A stretch of 10,459 nucleotides of DNA from the NCBI GenBank assembly GCA_028866975.1, contig JAGWHG010000008.1, positions 1 to 10,459 on the forward strand, in the 5' to 3' direction. The notes beneath the pieces are model-generated. The model was given only the letters and a program-made list of their open reading frames with translations, was not told where the DNA came from and did not search any database. Made by a program: the position numbers and the translations under genes. Source of the DNA: Microcaldota archaeon (lineage in GTDB: Archaea; Micrarchaeota; Micrarchaeia; Micrarchaeales; CABMGC01). The first letter of the stretch is position 1. Each line of letters starts with the position of its first letter. This document shows positions 1-5,921 of this stretch, in pieces.

Positions 1-129
1 GCTGACCGTCAGGGTCAGGTTATCGAAGGTCTGGCGCGCGACGGTCAGAAAGTTGGCGTAATGCAGCGTGCCGTCGGTGACGGTTATCTGGTTGAGCTGC
101 GTCGCCAGCGCCGTCGCGCCGAGGCCGTC
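1..129 (-). CDS. AsmA-like protein fragment, probable foreign or chimeric contig end
   Basis: Read on the minus strand, these bases give one open frame whose residues include ITVTDGTLHYANF and, further on, QTFDNLTLTVS. This resembles the repeating pattern of AsmA-family proteins (bacterial envelope proteins of the inner membrane and periplasm), where a 'DGTL.Y' strand is followed by a 'NL.LTVS' strand. Codon use here (CTG, ACC, GCG, GGC) is unlike the AGG/ATA/AAG-rich use of the archaeal genes to the right. Both ends are missing. The plus-strand frame is also open and joins in frame to rpoN, but its residues (upstream of about base 130) do not resemble RpoN. I see no archaeal reason for such a gene here; an assembly join is the simplest explanation. 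The family assignment rests on pattern memory over about 40 residues and is tentative. Confidence 0.4.
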
Positions 130-246
130 GGCGAGGATGCCGGAAAGGTCCTAGACGACATGAAGGTGAAGAGGTACTGCTGCCGAAGGATGCTGATAAG
201 CCACGTCGATCTGATCGACGATGTCATCGGATACGGCAGGAAATAA
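130..246 (+). CDS. rpoN: DNA-directed RNA polymerase subunit N (Rpo10), 3' part only
   Basis: The C-terminal 38 residues of archaeal RNA polymerase subunit N, homologous to eukaryotic RPB10. The visible motif is GEDAGKVLDD followed by KRYCCRRMLISHVDLIDDVI; the CC pair is the second half of the zinc site that anchors this small subunit in the polymerase assembly platform. The family normally runs 55 to 75 residues and starts with a CFTCG-type knuckle. That first knuckle is absent: upstream of about base 130 the frame stays open but the residues turn Arg/Gly-rich and match nothing in RpoN. The gene is therefore cut by the left-end junction rather than being a functional short form, as far as the sequence shows. 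In archaea rpoN typically sits in a cluster with rpl13, rps9 and rpsB, which agrees with rpsB being downstream here. Confidence 0.85.
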   Translation, partial: GEDAGKVLDDMKVKRYCCRRMLISHVDLIDDVIGYGRK

Positions 247-252
247 GTAAAG

Positions 253-261
253 GCTAAAAAT
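253..261 (+). promoter_or_regulatory. possible TATA box of the tRNA gene
   Basis: GCTAAAAAT lies about 28 bases before the first base of the tRNA gene, close to the spacing expected for an archaeal box A relative to its transcription start. It falls in the short gap after rpoN. The tRNA could equally be read through from rpoN. Confidence 0.3.
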
Positions 262-284
262 GTTCAACAGATAATAACTAGGCT

Positions 285-371
285 GGGGTCGTCTTCTAGC
301 TTGGTTAGGATCTGTGCTTAGGGAGCATAAGACCCGAGTTCAAAACGAAAGTGAAAATCTCGGCGACCCCA
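285..371 (+). tRNA. tRNA-Pro-like gene, anticodon position AGG, with a 13-base T-loop insertion (intron or defective tRNA)
   Basis: A cloverleaf can be built by eye. Acceptor stem GGGGTCG (285-291) pairs perfectly with CGACCCC (364-370), with discriminator A at 371. The D-arm holds T8, A14, G15, the GG pair at 303-304 and A21; its 10-25 pair is a T/T mismatch. The anticodon stem TGTGC (313-317) pairs with GCATA (325-329) around a seven-base loop TTAGGGA, putting AGG at 34-36 (320-322), which would read Pro codon CCU. G35, G36 and A73 agree with tRNA-Pro identity. The T-stem CCGAG (334-338) pairs with CTCGG (359-363), but the loop between them is 20 bases instead of 7. Removing 13 bases restores a standard TTCAAAT loop. 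CCA is not encoded. Non-canonical tRNA introns are known in archaea, but I see no clear bulge-helix-bulge here. A34 is rare in archaea, so a decaying tRNA is a real alternative. Confidence 0.7.
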
Positions 372-376
372 GATTG

Positions 377-1009
377 ATGGTGCAAAACATGAATGAAGAA
401 GGAACAAAACTCTTTGACGAGATGGGCTACCAGGAGGTAGGCATACACATAGGTACGAAGATAAAGTCTCCCGGCATGAAGCAGTTCATCTCAAGGGCAA
501 GGGAGGACGGGCTGTATCTTTTCAACCTCTCCCTTATCGATGAGAGGATAAAGGTCGCCGCAAAGATGCTGGCCAAATACGAGCCAAAGGACATTGTGCT
601 CACAGCGGCAAGGATCTACCCAAGGGCAGCCGCGTCGAAGTTCGCAGAGATTACGGGAGCAAAGTTCATGGAGGGGCGAGTGATGCCCGGAGTTTTCACA
701 AACCCTAACAGGACCGATTACACAGAGCCTGGAATCATACTGATGAGCGACACGCGCAACGAGCGACAGGCAATACGCGAGGCAAGCAAGACAAGCATAC
801 CTGTGATCGCTCTGTGCGATACTGACAACTGGATAAAGTTCGTAGACCTAATAATTCCGTGCAACAACAAGGGAAGAAGGTCCCTTTCACTGATATATTT
901 CCTTCTCGCAAGAGAGTTCATGAAAGAGAAGGGAGCGATAAAGTCAGATGAGGAGTTCAAGTACAAGGTGTCTGACTTCGAAGCAAAGGTAGAGATGAAG
1001 GCCAAGTAA
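377..1009 (+). CDS. rpsB: 30S ribosomal protein S2, archaeal type
   Basis: Structural protein of the small ribosomal subunit, S2 family (archaeal/eukaryotic uS2, related to SA/p40). The N-terminal GIHIGTKIKSPGMKQFI stretch, then DGLYLFNLSLIDERI and later PVIALCDTDN and DLIIPCNNKGRRSL, are classic family signatures in the correct order. From the ATG at 377 the protein is 210 residues, close to the usual 200 to 230 for archaea. An upstream GTG at 314 would begin inside the tRNA anticodon stem and add residues without family likeness, so it is rejected. ATG 389 is an alternative that would shorten the protein by four residues. The ATG at 377 lies only 5 bases after the tRNA discriminator base and no Shine-Dalgarno is visible, so its message probably begins where the tRNA 3' end is cut. 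The usual archaeal cluster neighbours rpoK and eno are not present between rpoN and rpsB. Confidence 0.96.
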   Translation: MVQNMNEEGTKLFDEMGYQEVGIHIGTKIKSPGMKQFISRAREDGLYLFNLSLIDERIKVAAKMLAKYEPKDIVLTAARIYPRAAASKFAEITGAKFMEGRVMPGVFTNPNRTDYTEPGIILMSDTRNERQAIREASKTSIPVIALCDTDNWIKFVDLIIPCNNKGRRSLSLIYFLLAREFMKEKGAIKSDEEFKYKVSDFEAKVEMKAK

Positions 1010-1019
1010 AGCCTTCCTA

Positions 1020-1027
1020 TTTATAAT
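1020..1027 (+). promoter_or_regulatory. TATA box of the pilin-like gene
   Basis: TTTATAAT is centred about 25 bases upstream of the ATG at 1049, the spacing expected between an archaeal box A and its transcription start. This predicts a leaderless transcript beginning at or next to the ATG, and it argues against the TTG (1028) and GTG (1031) codons as starts since they lie between box and start site. Confidence 0.6.
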
Positions 1028-1048
1028 TTGGTGCCTTATACCAAGACG

Positions 1049-1585
1049 ATGCACCATCACCACAAAGCGCAGGCGGCAGTCGACTTCATGATGTCTTATG
1101 GCATAGCCATGATGATAATATTCATAGCGATAGCGATAATATTCAAGACCGGCCTGCTCAATCCGCTGCTTGTCCCATCGACATGCAACCCCATCCCAGG
1201 ATTTGGCTGCAGCCAGCAGTCGATAAACTCGACAACCGGGATCCTGACCTTCACTCTTGCGCAGGCAACGGGAACCAGCATAACGATAAACGGATTCGCA
1301 TGCTCCATGGCGCCCAACGCAATCGGCGACAAGCCGCAATATGGCAACATTTTCGTCACTAACGCGATGAGGTTCTACCCGTCAGGATACGATCCAAGCA
1401 ATGCCCTCAGCCCGCTGCCTTCAGGAACGTCCAACACGATCAAGCTCTACTGCTATTCGGGCGCGGGAGCGGCGAAGGGCAACATAGGCAACGCATTCTT
1501 CGGATACGTCTGGCTCAATTATACTGTAACTGGCTACGGCTCGATAGTCCAGCGTGTCGCATCGATAACTGCAAAATACGATTGA
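1049..1585 (+). CDS. archaellin/type IV pilin-like protein with class III signal peptide
   Basis: A 178-residue protein likely exported and assembled in, or anchored to, the cell surface. The N-terminus has four histidines, then KAQAAVDFMMSYG and a hydrophobic helix to about residue 33. Processing by an archaeal prepilin peptidase would cut after Ala7, giving Gln at +1 and an acidic Asp at +5, the pattern of class III signal peptides (the hydrophobic helix then becomes the filament core). The remaining 140 or so residues are rich in Ser, Thr, Gly, Asn and Pro with four cysteines (in CNP, GCS, ACS and YCY contexts) that could form disulfides, and look like a beta-rich outer domain. I do not recognise the outer domain. 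Similar short pilin-like proteins are frequent in DPANN archaea. It has its own promoter and stands alone; its 3' end converges with ribL with 8 bases between. Start chosen by TATA spacing. It could be a surface protein that only borrows the pilin signal. Confidence 0.75.
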   Translation: MHHHHKAQAAVDFMMSYGIAMMIIFIAIAIIFKTGLLNPLLVPSTCNPIPGFGCSQQSINSTTGILTFTLAQATGTSITINGFACSMAPNAIGDKPQYGNIFVTNAMRFYPSGYDPSNALSPLPSGTSNTIKLYCYSGAGAAKGNIGNAFFGYVWLNYTVTGYGSIVQRVASITAKYD

Positions 1586-1587
1586 TC

Positions 1588-1618
1588 GCGCACTCAAAGC
1601 AGTTGCGCAATCTTTGAG
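1588..1618. repeat. two overlapping inverted repeats at the convergent gene ends
   Basis: CTCAAAG (1593-1599) is matched by CTTTGAG (1612-1618) around a 12-base loop, and GCGCA (1588-1592) is matched by TGCGC (1604-1608). The two hairpins overlap and cannot form together. They sit across the 8-base gap between the pilin-like stop and the ribL stop, and mostly inside the last codons of ribL. They could mark a bidirectional transcript end, but there is no following T-run, and archaeal termination usually depends on T-runs rather than stems. Chance is possible. Confidence 0.25.
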
Positions 1619-2019
1619 CTCTTGTACCTGCTAGTTTTGTATTTCGTGCTTATCCTAACAACTTTGGCACGCATTCCATTCGATTTGAGCCAATCATTTA
1701 CTGAAGGTATGTTCACTTTCTGGTCATAGCCGAACACGATGACGCTCGGTTTGTACTTCCTGATGATGTTATACCTATCGGACGATTTTCGCAGTTTGTT
1801 CCCCACGACTGCCTCGTCCACAACCTTCAGCGCCTTGAGCATACTCACCCTGTCGTTTTGCCCAAATACCGGCTCTCTCTTCTTGAACATGCGGATACTC
1901 TCATCGCGCGCAACGACCACTATCAACTTACTTCCAAGCCTGCGTGCCCTCTCAAGATATAGCAGGTGGCCCGGATGCAGTATGTCAAAGGATCCGAATG
2001 CGAGTACAACCTTTGCCAT
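1594..2019 (-). CDS. ribL: FAD synthase / glycerol-3-phosphate cytidylyltransferase-like nucleotidyltransferase (RibL type)
   Basis: A 141-residue single-domain nucleotidyltransferase. The N-terminal FGSFDILHPGHLLYLERAR carries the HxGH (HPGH) motif of the cytidylyltransferase superfamily, followed by the LIVVVARDES strand and the R/K-rich segment ending in RISTKYKTSRYKSS, matching the archaeal RibL arrangement. RibL joins FMN and ATP to give FAD and pyrophosphate in the cytosol. Length fits the archaeal enzyme (about 140 to 150). The superfamily also includes enzymes acting on glycerol-3-phosphate or phosphoethanolamine, so substrate is inferred. The gene follows metG on the same strand after only 4 bases, with an imperfect Shine-Dalgarno (AAGTGAG) in the end of metG, so the two are probably co-transcribed and perhaps translationally coupled. 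Confidence 0.85.
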   Translation of the reverse strand: MAKVVLAFGSFDILHPGHLLYLERARRLGSKLIVVVARDESIRMFKKREPVFGQNDRVSMLKALKVVDEAVVGNKLRKSSDRYNIIRKYKPSVIVFGYDQKVNIPSVNDWLKSNGMRAKVVRISTKYKTSRYKSSKIAQLL

Positions 2020-2023
2020 TTGC

Positions 2024-3682
2024 TCACTTCTTTCCGCTGTGCTTTTCTATGTCCTTTATCTCCTTTGCAGTTAGCCTGTGGAAGAGCGGCTCAACTTTGT
2101 CTATGTTGAGCTTTGTCTCCTCAACAAGTCCCTCGACAAGCTCCGCCATCTCCGGCTCGATGCCAAATACATCAAGTATCTTTGCGCTTGCATTCGGTGT
2201 GAAAGGATAGAGCATTATCCCTAGGTCATGCACTATGTTTATGCATGTGAAGAGGATGTCTGATACCCTCTTCAAATCCTCCTCTTTCTTGCTCTTCACA
2301 AGCTTCCAAGGTTCTGTTGCGCTCATCAGCGTGTTGCCGACTGTTGCAAGTTCCACAACGTCCCTAAGCGCCTCCCGCATCTCGATCTTCTTGAAATGCT
2401 GCTCGTACTTTAGGAGAATGTCGTCCATCTTGCCCTCAATTTCCGGTAGCATCTCGCCATCTGGCACCTTGCCGTCGAAGTTGCTTTTTATCAGCGTAAG
2501 AGTTCGATTGATGAAATTGCCTATCACGTTGTTCATGTCGTTGTCCACTGCCTGTTTTAGCGACTCTATCGTGAAGTCGGTGTCTGCAGTCTCCGGCAGC
2601 ATGCTCGCAAGCGCAAAACGCCAGTAATCCGACGGGAGTATCTGCAGCGCTTCTTGTATGTCAAGGCCTATTCCTCTGCTCTTTGAGAATTTCTGCCCCT
2701 CCCAGTTGAGGAATTCGTATGCGTATATCGTTGTTGGGAGCACGTACCCGACCTTGCTGCCAATCAGCATCCCAGCCCAGATGAGCGTGTGCGGTTCTAT
2801 GTTGTCTTTCCCCATGAACTGTATCAGCTTTGTGTCCTCGCCCTTCCAATAAGCAGTCGCAGCCTTTTCGTTCCACTGTCTTGTTATTCCTATGTACGCC
2901 AATGGCGCATCAAACCAGACATAAAAAATCTTTCCCTCAAATCCCTTCATCGGCACCGAAAAGCCGTATTTGAGGTCCCTTGTTATCTCCCTTGGCTTGA
3001 GGCCGCGCTTAATATAGCCGAGGCTGTGGTTGACTGCGTTCTTGCTCCAGTTGTTCTTTGCGCTGCTCTCTATGAACTTCTTTATCTGGGGCTCGAGCTT
3101 TCTGAGGTCGAGTGCAAGGTTTGTTGTCTTCTTGAATTGTATGTCGCTCTTGCCGCATATCGTGCAGTATGGATTTATCAGGTCCTTTGGGTCTAAGAGA
3201 TTGCCGCAGCTGTCGCACTGATCACCCCTTGCCTGTTCGTATCCGCAGATCGGACACTTTCCCTCTATGAATCTATCGCTTATGAAACGTTTGTCTATGT
3301 TGCAGTAGGGGAGCTCGGAATCGACCTTTGTTATATAGCCGTTCTTATCCAGCGCTTCGAATATCTCATACACCACTGCCTTGTTCTGTTCCGTGTGCGT
3401 CTCACCGTATATCGTAAAAGAAAGATTGTACTGTTCAAGCAATGCTTTTATCGCACGGTTGTTCTTATCGGCAAGCGCCTGGGGCGTCGTCTTCTCCTTC
3501 AGAGCGCGCAGCTCTATCGCCGCGCCGTGCTCGTCTGAGCCGCAGATGAATATCACATCCTCCCCAGACATCTCTAGGAACTTGTAGTAAATGTCGGCCG
3601 GGAGTATCGAGCCTATGAGGTTGCCTAAGTGTATTATGGATTGGACATAAGGCAGTGCGGATGTAACAATATACCTAGCCAT
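2024..3682 (-). CDS. metG: methionyl-tRNA synthetase
   Basis: Class I aminoacyl-tRNA synthetase that charges tRNA-Met. From the ATG at 3682 it is 552 residues. It starts ARYIVTSALPYVQSIIHLGN, where HLGN (18-21) is the HIGH motif. Zinc knuckles follow: Cys143/146 with Cys156/159, then Cys173/176. GKDNIEPH is near 291-298, and KFSKS (331-335) is the KMSKS motif. The C-terminal half is the helical anticodon-binding domain (ATEPWKLVK and similar), ending without the extra EMAP/MetG-beta tRNA-binding domain seen in many homologues; a separate subunit would have to supply it. A TTG at 3703 would add seven residues in front of the conserved start. The TATA box predicts transcription beginning near 3701, so ATG with a leader of about 19 bases is preferred, though a leaderless TTG start cannot be ruled out. 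It is first of a two-gene unit with ribL, divergent from mcm. Confidence 0.96.
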   Translation of the reverse strand: MARYIVTSALPYVQSIIHLGNLIGSILPADIYYKFLEMSGEDVIFICGSDEHGAAIELRALKEKTTPQALADKNNRAIKALLEQYNLSFTIYGETHTEQNKAVVYEIFEALDKNGYITKVDSELPYCNIDKRFISDRFIEGKCPICGYEQARGDQCDSCGNLLDPKDLINPYCTICGKSDIQFKKTTNLALDLRKLEPQIKKFIESSAKNNWSKNAVNHSLGYIKRGLKPREITRDLKYGFSVPMKGFEGKIFYVWFDAPLAYIGITRQWNEKAATAYWKGEDTKLIQFMGKDNIEPHTLIWAGMLIGSKVGYVLPTTIYAYEFLNWEGQKFSKSRGIGLDIQEALQILPSDYWRFALASMLPETADTDFTIESLKQAVDNDMNNVIGNFINRTLTLIKSNFDGKVPDGEMLPEIEGKMDDILLKYEQHFKKIEMREALRDVVELATVGNTLMSATEPWKLVKSKKEEDLKRVSDILFTCINIVHDLGIMLYPFTPNASAKILDVFGIEPEMAELVEGLVEETKLNIDKVEPLFHRLTAKEIKDIEKHSGKK

Positions 3683-3721
3683 GAGAACCAGTCGTGTCGT
3701 CAATAGCTATTGCAAGCGATT

Positions 3722-3731
3722 GTTTTTATTA
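3722..3731 (-). promoter_or_regulatory. probable TATA box for metG-ribL
   Basis: On the minus strand the sequence reads TAATAAAAAC, centred about 45 bases before the metG ATG. A start about 25 bases downstream would be near 3701. It is the best A/T-rich candidate on this side of the divergent gap. Confidence 0.4.
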
Positions 3732-3762
3732 CTTAGGTGTTATTTGCCCCATTTTCCGTCTG

Positions 3763-3776
3763 AATATGGGCATATT
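3763..3776. repeat. perfect 14-bp palindrome AATATG-GG-CATATT in the metG/mcm gap
   Basis: Two perfect six-base arms separated by two bases lie between the candidate promoters of metG (3722-3731) and mcm (3807-3814). The size and symmetry suit an operator for a dimeric regulator, or a structural element. No repeats of it were noticed elsewhere in the window. The rest of the 170-base gap (3683-3852) holds A/T-rich promoter-like sequence and no gene that I can support. Confidence 0.5.
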
Positions 3777-3806
3777 AGTGGAAGTTTCAGATGCAGGTTT
3801 TATTCC

Positions 3807-3814
3807 TTTTAAAT
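3807..3814 (+). promoter_or_regulatory. possible TATA box for mcm
   Basis: TTTTAAAT is centred about 42 bases before the mcm ATG, predicting a start near 3836 and a leader of roughly 17 bases that includes the G-rich GGGGG at 3843-3847, 5 bases before the ATG. A second candidate (GATATACT, 3827-3834) would instead predict a leaderless start close to 3853. The sequence does not decide between them. Confidence 0.35.
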
Positions 3815-3852
3815 GCGATTTTGCATGATATACTGAACAATTGGGGGAAGTC

Positions 3853-5913
3853 ATGGATGCTATAGCTGCCGAGGAGATAAAGAACAAGTTCTCAGAGTTC
3901 TTCAATTCGTATTACATCGAGCAGATAAACTCGATGTACATCAGCTATCCAAAGAAAAGGAGCCTTCTTATTGACATAACAGACCTGCAGAAGTTCGATT
4001 CAGATCTCGCATCTGAATTGATAAACAAGCCGGACCTAATCCTGCCATCTGCAAATGAAGCTCTCGTCGCAATGAATCCGAATCCTGACGCTAAGGAGCC
4101 GGTTTATGCAAGGTTCCTTGGGATCGATAACGAGAACCTCATGATTCAAGATGTGGGTTCCCAAAACATCGGCAAATTGATAATGCTCGATTCGCTTGTT
4201 GTAAAGAGGTCGGAGATAACGCCGAAGGTGCACATCGGGGTATACAGGTGCTCTTTTTGCAATTCGGTCCTCAAGCTTCAAATCGACAAGGACAACGTGC
4301 CTGACGTGTGCCCCCAGTGCAGGAGAAGGTCGCTTAGGCAGGTCAATGACGAGTCAGAATTCATAAACCTGCAGAGGATCGCGGTGCAAGACCCTCTTGA
4401 GAGGCTCAAGGGCAGCACTCCGACATGGCAGCTTGAGGTCTGGGTTGCAGACGATCTGGTCAACACAGTAATCCCGGGAGATAGGATTGACATTACCGGA
4501 ATACTTAGGATAAGGCCGAAGAAGACGTCGAGGGGCAAGGAGGACAAGGCGCTCTTCACAATGTTCTTTGACACGGTTTCGATTAGGCCAAAGCAGAAGG
4601 ACTTCGCAGATATCGAGATAAGCCCTGAGGAGGAGCAGGAGATAAAAGAGATGTCAAAGGACCCGCAGATATTCGAGAAAGTCTCATCATCAATCGCGAC
4701 ATCGATATACGGGCATGCCGAGATTAAGCAGGCGCTTGCCATACAGCTATTCGGCGGCACGCCGGAAAAGAGGCTCATAGACGGCGCGCCGATAAGAAGC
4801 GACATACACATACTTCTGATAGGAGACCCAGGTTCAGCTAAGACAAGGTTGCTGCAGGCAGTAACTACCCTGGTCCCGAAAGGAATCTATGTCAGCGGAA
4901 AGTCGACGAGCTCTGCAGGTCTGACAGCGTCGGCAGAGAGGGACGAATTCGCGGAGGGCGGATGGACGCTCAAAGCCGGTGCCCTGGTATTGGGGTCTGG
5001 AGGGGAAGTGTCTATAGATGAATTCGACAAGGTCAGCGACGAAGATAAGTCATCGCTGCTCGAAGCGATGGAATCGCAGTCTATCAGCGTAGCTAAGGCA
5101 GGCATAGTTGCAAGGTTCAACGCAAAGACGACGATACTTGCAGCCGCGAACCCCAAGTATGGAAGGTTTGACCCAAACACGTATCCTGCCGAGCAGTTCG
5201 ATATACCGCCAACGCTTCTCTCAAGATTCGACCTGATATTTCCGATAAGGGACACGCTCGACGAAGAGCAGGACAAAAAGATTGCAAAGCACATACTCGT
5301 GCAGCACGAAGCAGCAGGGGCAGCCCTTGCACAGGTGGTGGAATACGAGCAGGTCGAATCGCCACCTGTGAATGCAGAGATGCTCAGAAAATACATAGCG
5401 TACGCAAAGAAGTACGTCAAGCCGAGGCTCGCATCAGATGCATCGAAGAGGATTGAGGATTACTATATCGACCTCAGAAAGCTCGGGATGAAGTCTGGTG
5501 CCACACCGATAACCCCAAGGCAGATCGAGGGACTTGTCAGGCTCGCCGAAGGTAGCGCAAAGTCGAGATTATCCGCTGTCGTTGAACTAAGGGATGCAGA
5601 GCTTGCGATAAGCCTCTACGAATTCATGCTCAGGACCCTCGCCGTTGACAGGGGCGGCAGGCGAGATATCGACACGCTGCTCACCGGAATGCCAAGGGAG
5701 AAGGTCACCAAGATAAATGCGATAATGAACATAATCAAGAGGCTCGAGGCAGAGTCGAACTTCGCGGAGTGGGCCAAGGTTCTCGAAGAGGCCGAAAAAG
5801 AGGGGATAGATCGAAACACGGCCGGCAGGTTCATAGACGAACTCAAGAGGATAGGAGACATATACAACCCAAGACCAGGTGTGCTTAAAACTGTAAAGCA
5901 CGATGAGGAATAG
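3853..5913 (+). CDS. mcm: MCM replicative DNA helicase
   Basis: The hexameric ATP-driven helicase that unwinds DNA at archaeal replication forks. From ATG 3853 the protein is 686 residues, the normal size. In order: an N-terminal helical A domain; a zinc finger with Cys133, 136, 153 and 156 (CSFC and CPQC); an OB-fold with the ITGILRIRPK strand; the AAA+ core with Walker A GDPGSAKT (324-331), Walker B SIDEFDK (around 387-393), sensor 1 AAANPKYGRF and the arginine-finger motif LLSRFD (Arg458); and a C-terminal winged-helix-like tail. No inteins and no missing catalytic residues. A TTG at 3841 in the same frame would add four residues and is less likely than the ATG preceded by a G-rich tract. 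The presenilin-like gene begins 8 bases after its stop with a good Shine-Dalgarno, so the two probably share a transcript. Confidence 0.97.
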   Translation: MDAIAAEEIKNKFSEFFNSYYIEQINSMYISYPKKRSLLIDITDLQKFDSDLASELINKPDLILPSANEALVAMNPNPDAKEPVYARFLGIDNENLMIQDVGSQNIGKLIMLDSLVVKRSEITPKVHIGVYRCSFCNSVLKLQIDKDNVPDVCPQCRRRSLRQVNDESEFINLQRIAVQDPLERLKGSTPTWQLEVWVADDLVNTVIPGDRIDITGILRIRPKKTSRGKEDKALFTMFFDTVSIRPKQKDFADIEISPEEEQEIKEMSKDPQIFEKVSSSIATSIYGHAEIKQALAIQLFGGTPEKRLIDGAPIRSDIHILLIGDPGSAKTRLLQAVTTLVPKGIYVSGKSTSSAGLTASAERDEFAEGGWTLKAGALVLGSGGEVSIDEFDKVSDEDKSSLLEAMESQSISVAKAGIVARFNAKTTILAAANPKYGRFDPNTYPAEQFDIPPTLLSRFDLIFPIRDTLDEEQDKKIAKHILVQHEAAGAALAQVVEYEQVESPPVNAEMLRKYIAYAKKYVKPRLASDASKRIEDYYIDLRKLGMKSGATPITPRQIEGLVRLAEGSAKSRLSAVVELRDAELAISLYEFMLRTLAVDRGGRRDIDTLLTGMPREKVTKINAIMNIIKRLEAESNFAEWAKVLEEAEKEGIDRNTAGRFIDELKRIGDIYNPRPGVLKTVKHDEE

Positions 5914-5921
5914 GTGTCCTA

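Noticed and set aside
61..129. An intact 61-residue plus-strand gene beginning at 61
   Set aside because: Only the part after about base 130 resembles RpoN; the upstream residues are the complement of a better minus-strand reading.
314..376. Upstream GTG start extending rpsB by 21 residues
   Set aside because: The extension lies wholly inside the tRNA gene and its residues have no likeness to S2 N-termini.
1049..1066. MHHHH as a cloning His-tag or vector sequence
   Set aside because: It is four histidines, not six, and lies in natural context with an archaeal TATA box upstream and a pilin-type signal sequence directly after.
3774..3795. Origin recognition box next to mcm (TTAGTGGAAGTTTC resembles the mini-ORB core)
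   Set aside because: The match to the archaeal mini-ORB core is partial (about 7 of 10), occurs once, has no inverted partner, and no orc1/cdc6 gene is in the window.
4887..5420. Minus-strand open frame opposite the MCM AAA+ core
   Set aside because: It lies entirely against the conserved helicase core and shows no independent start signal or family motif.
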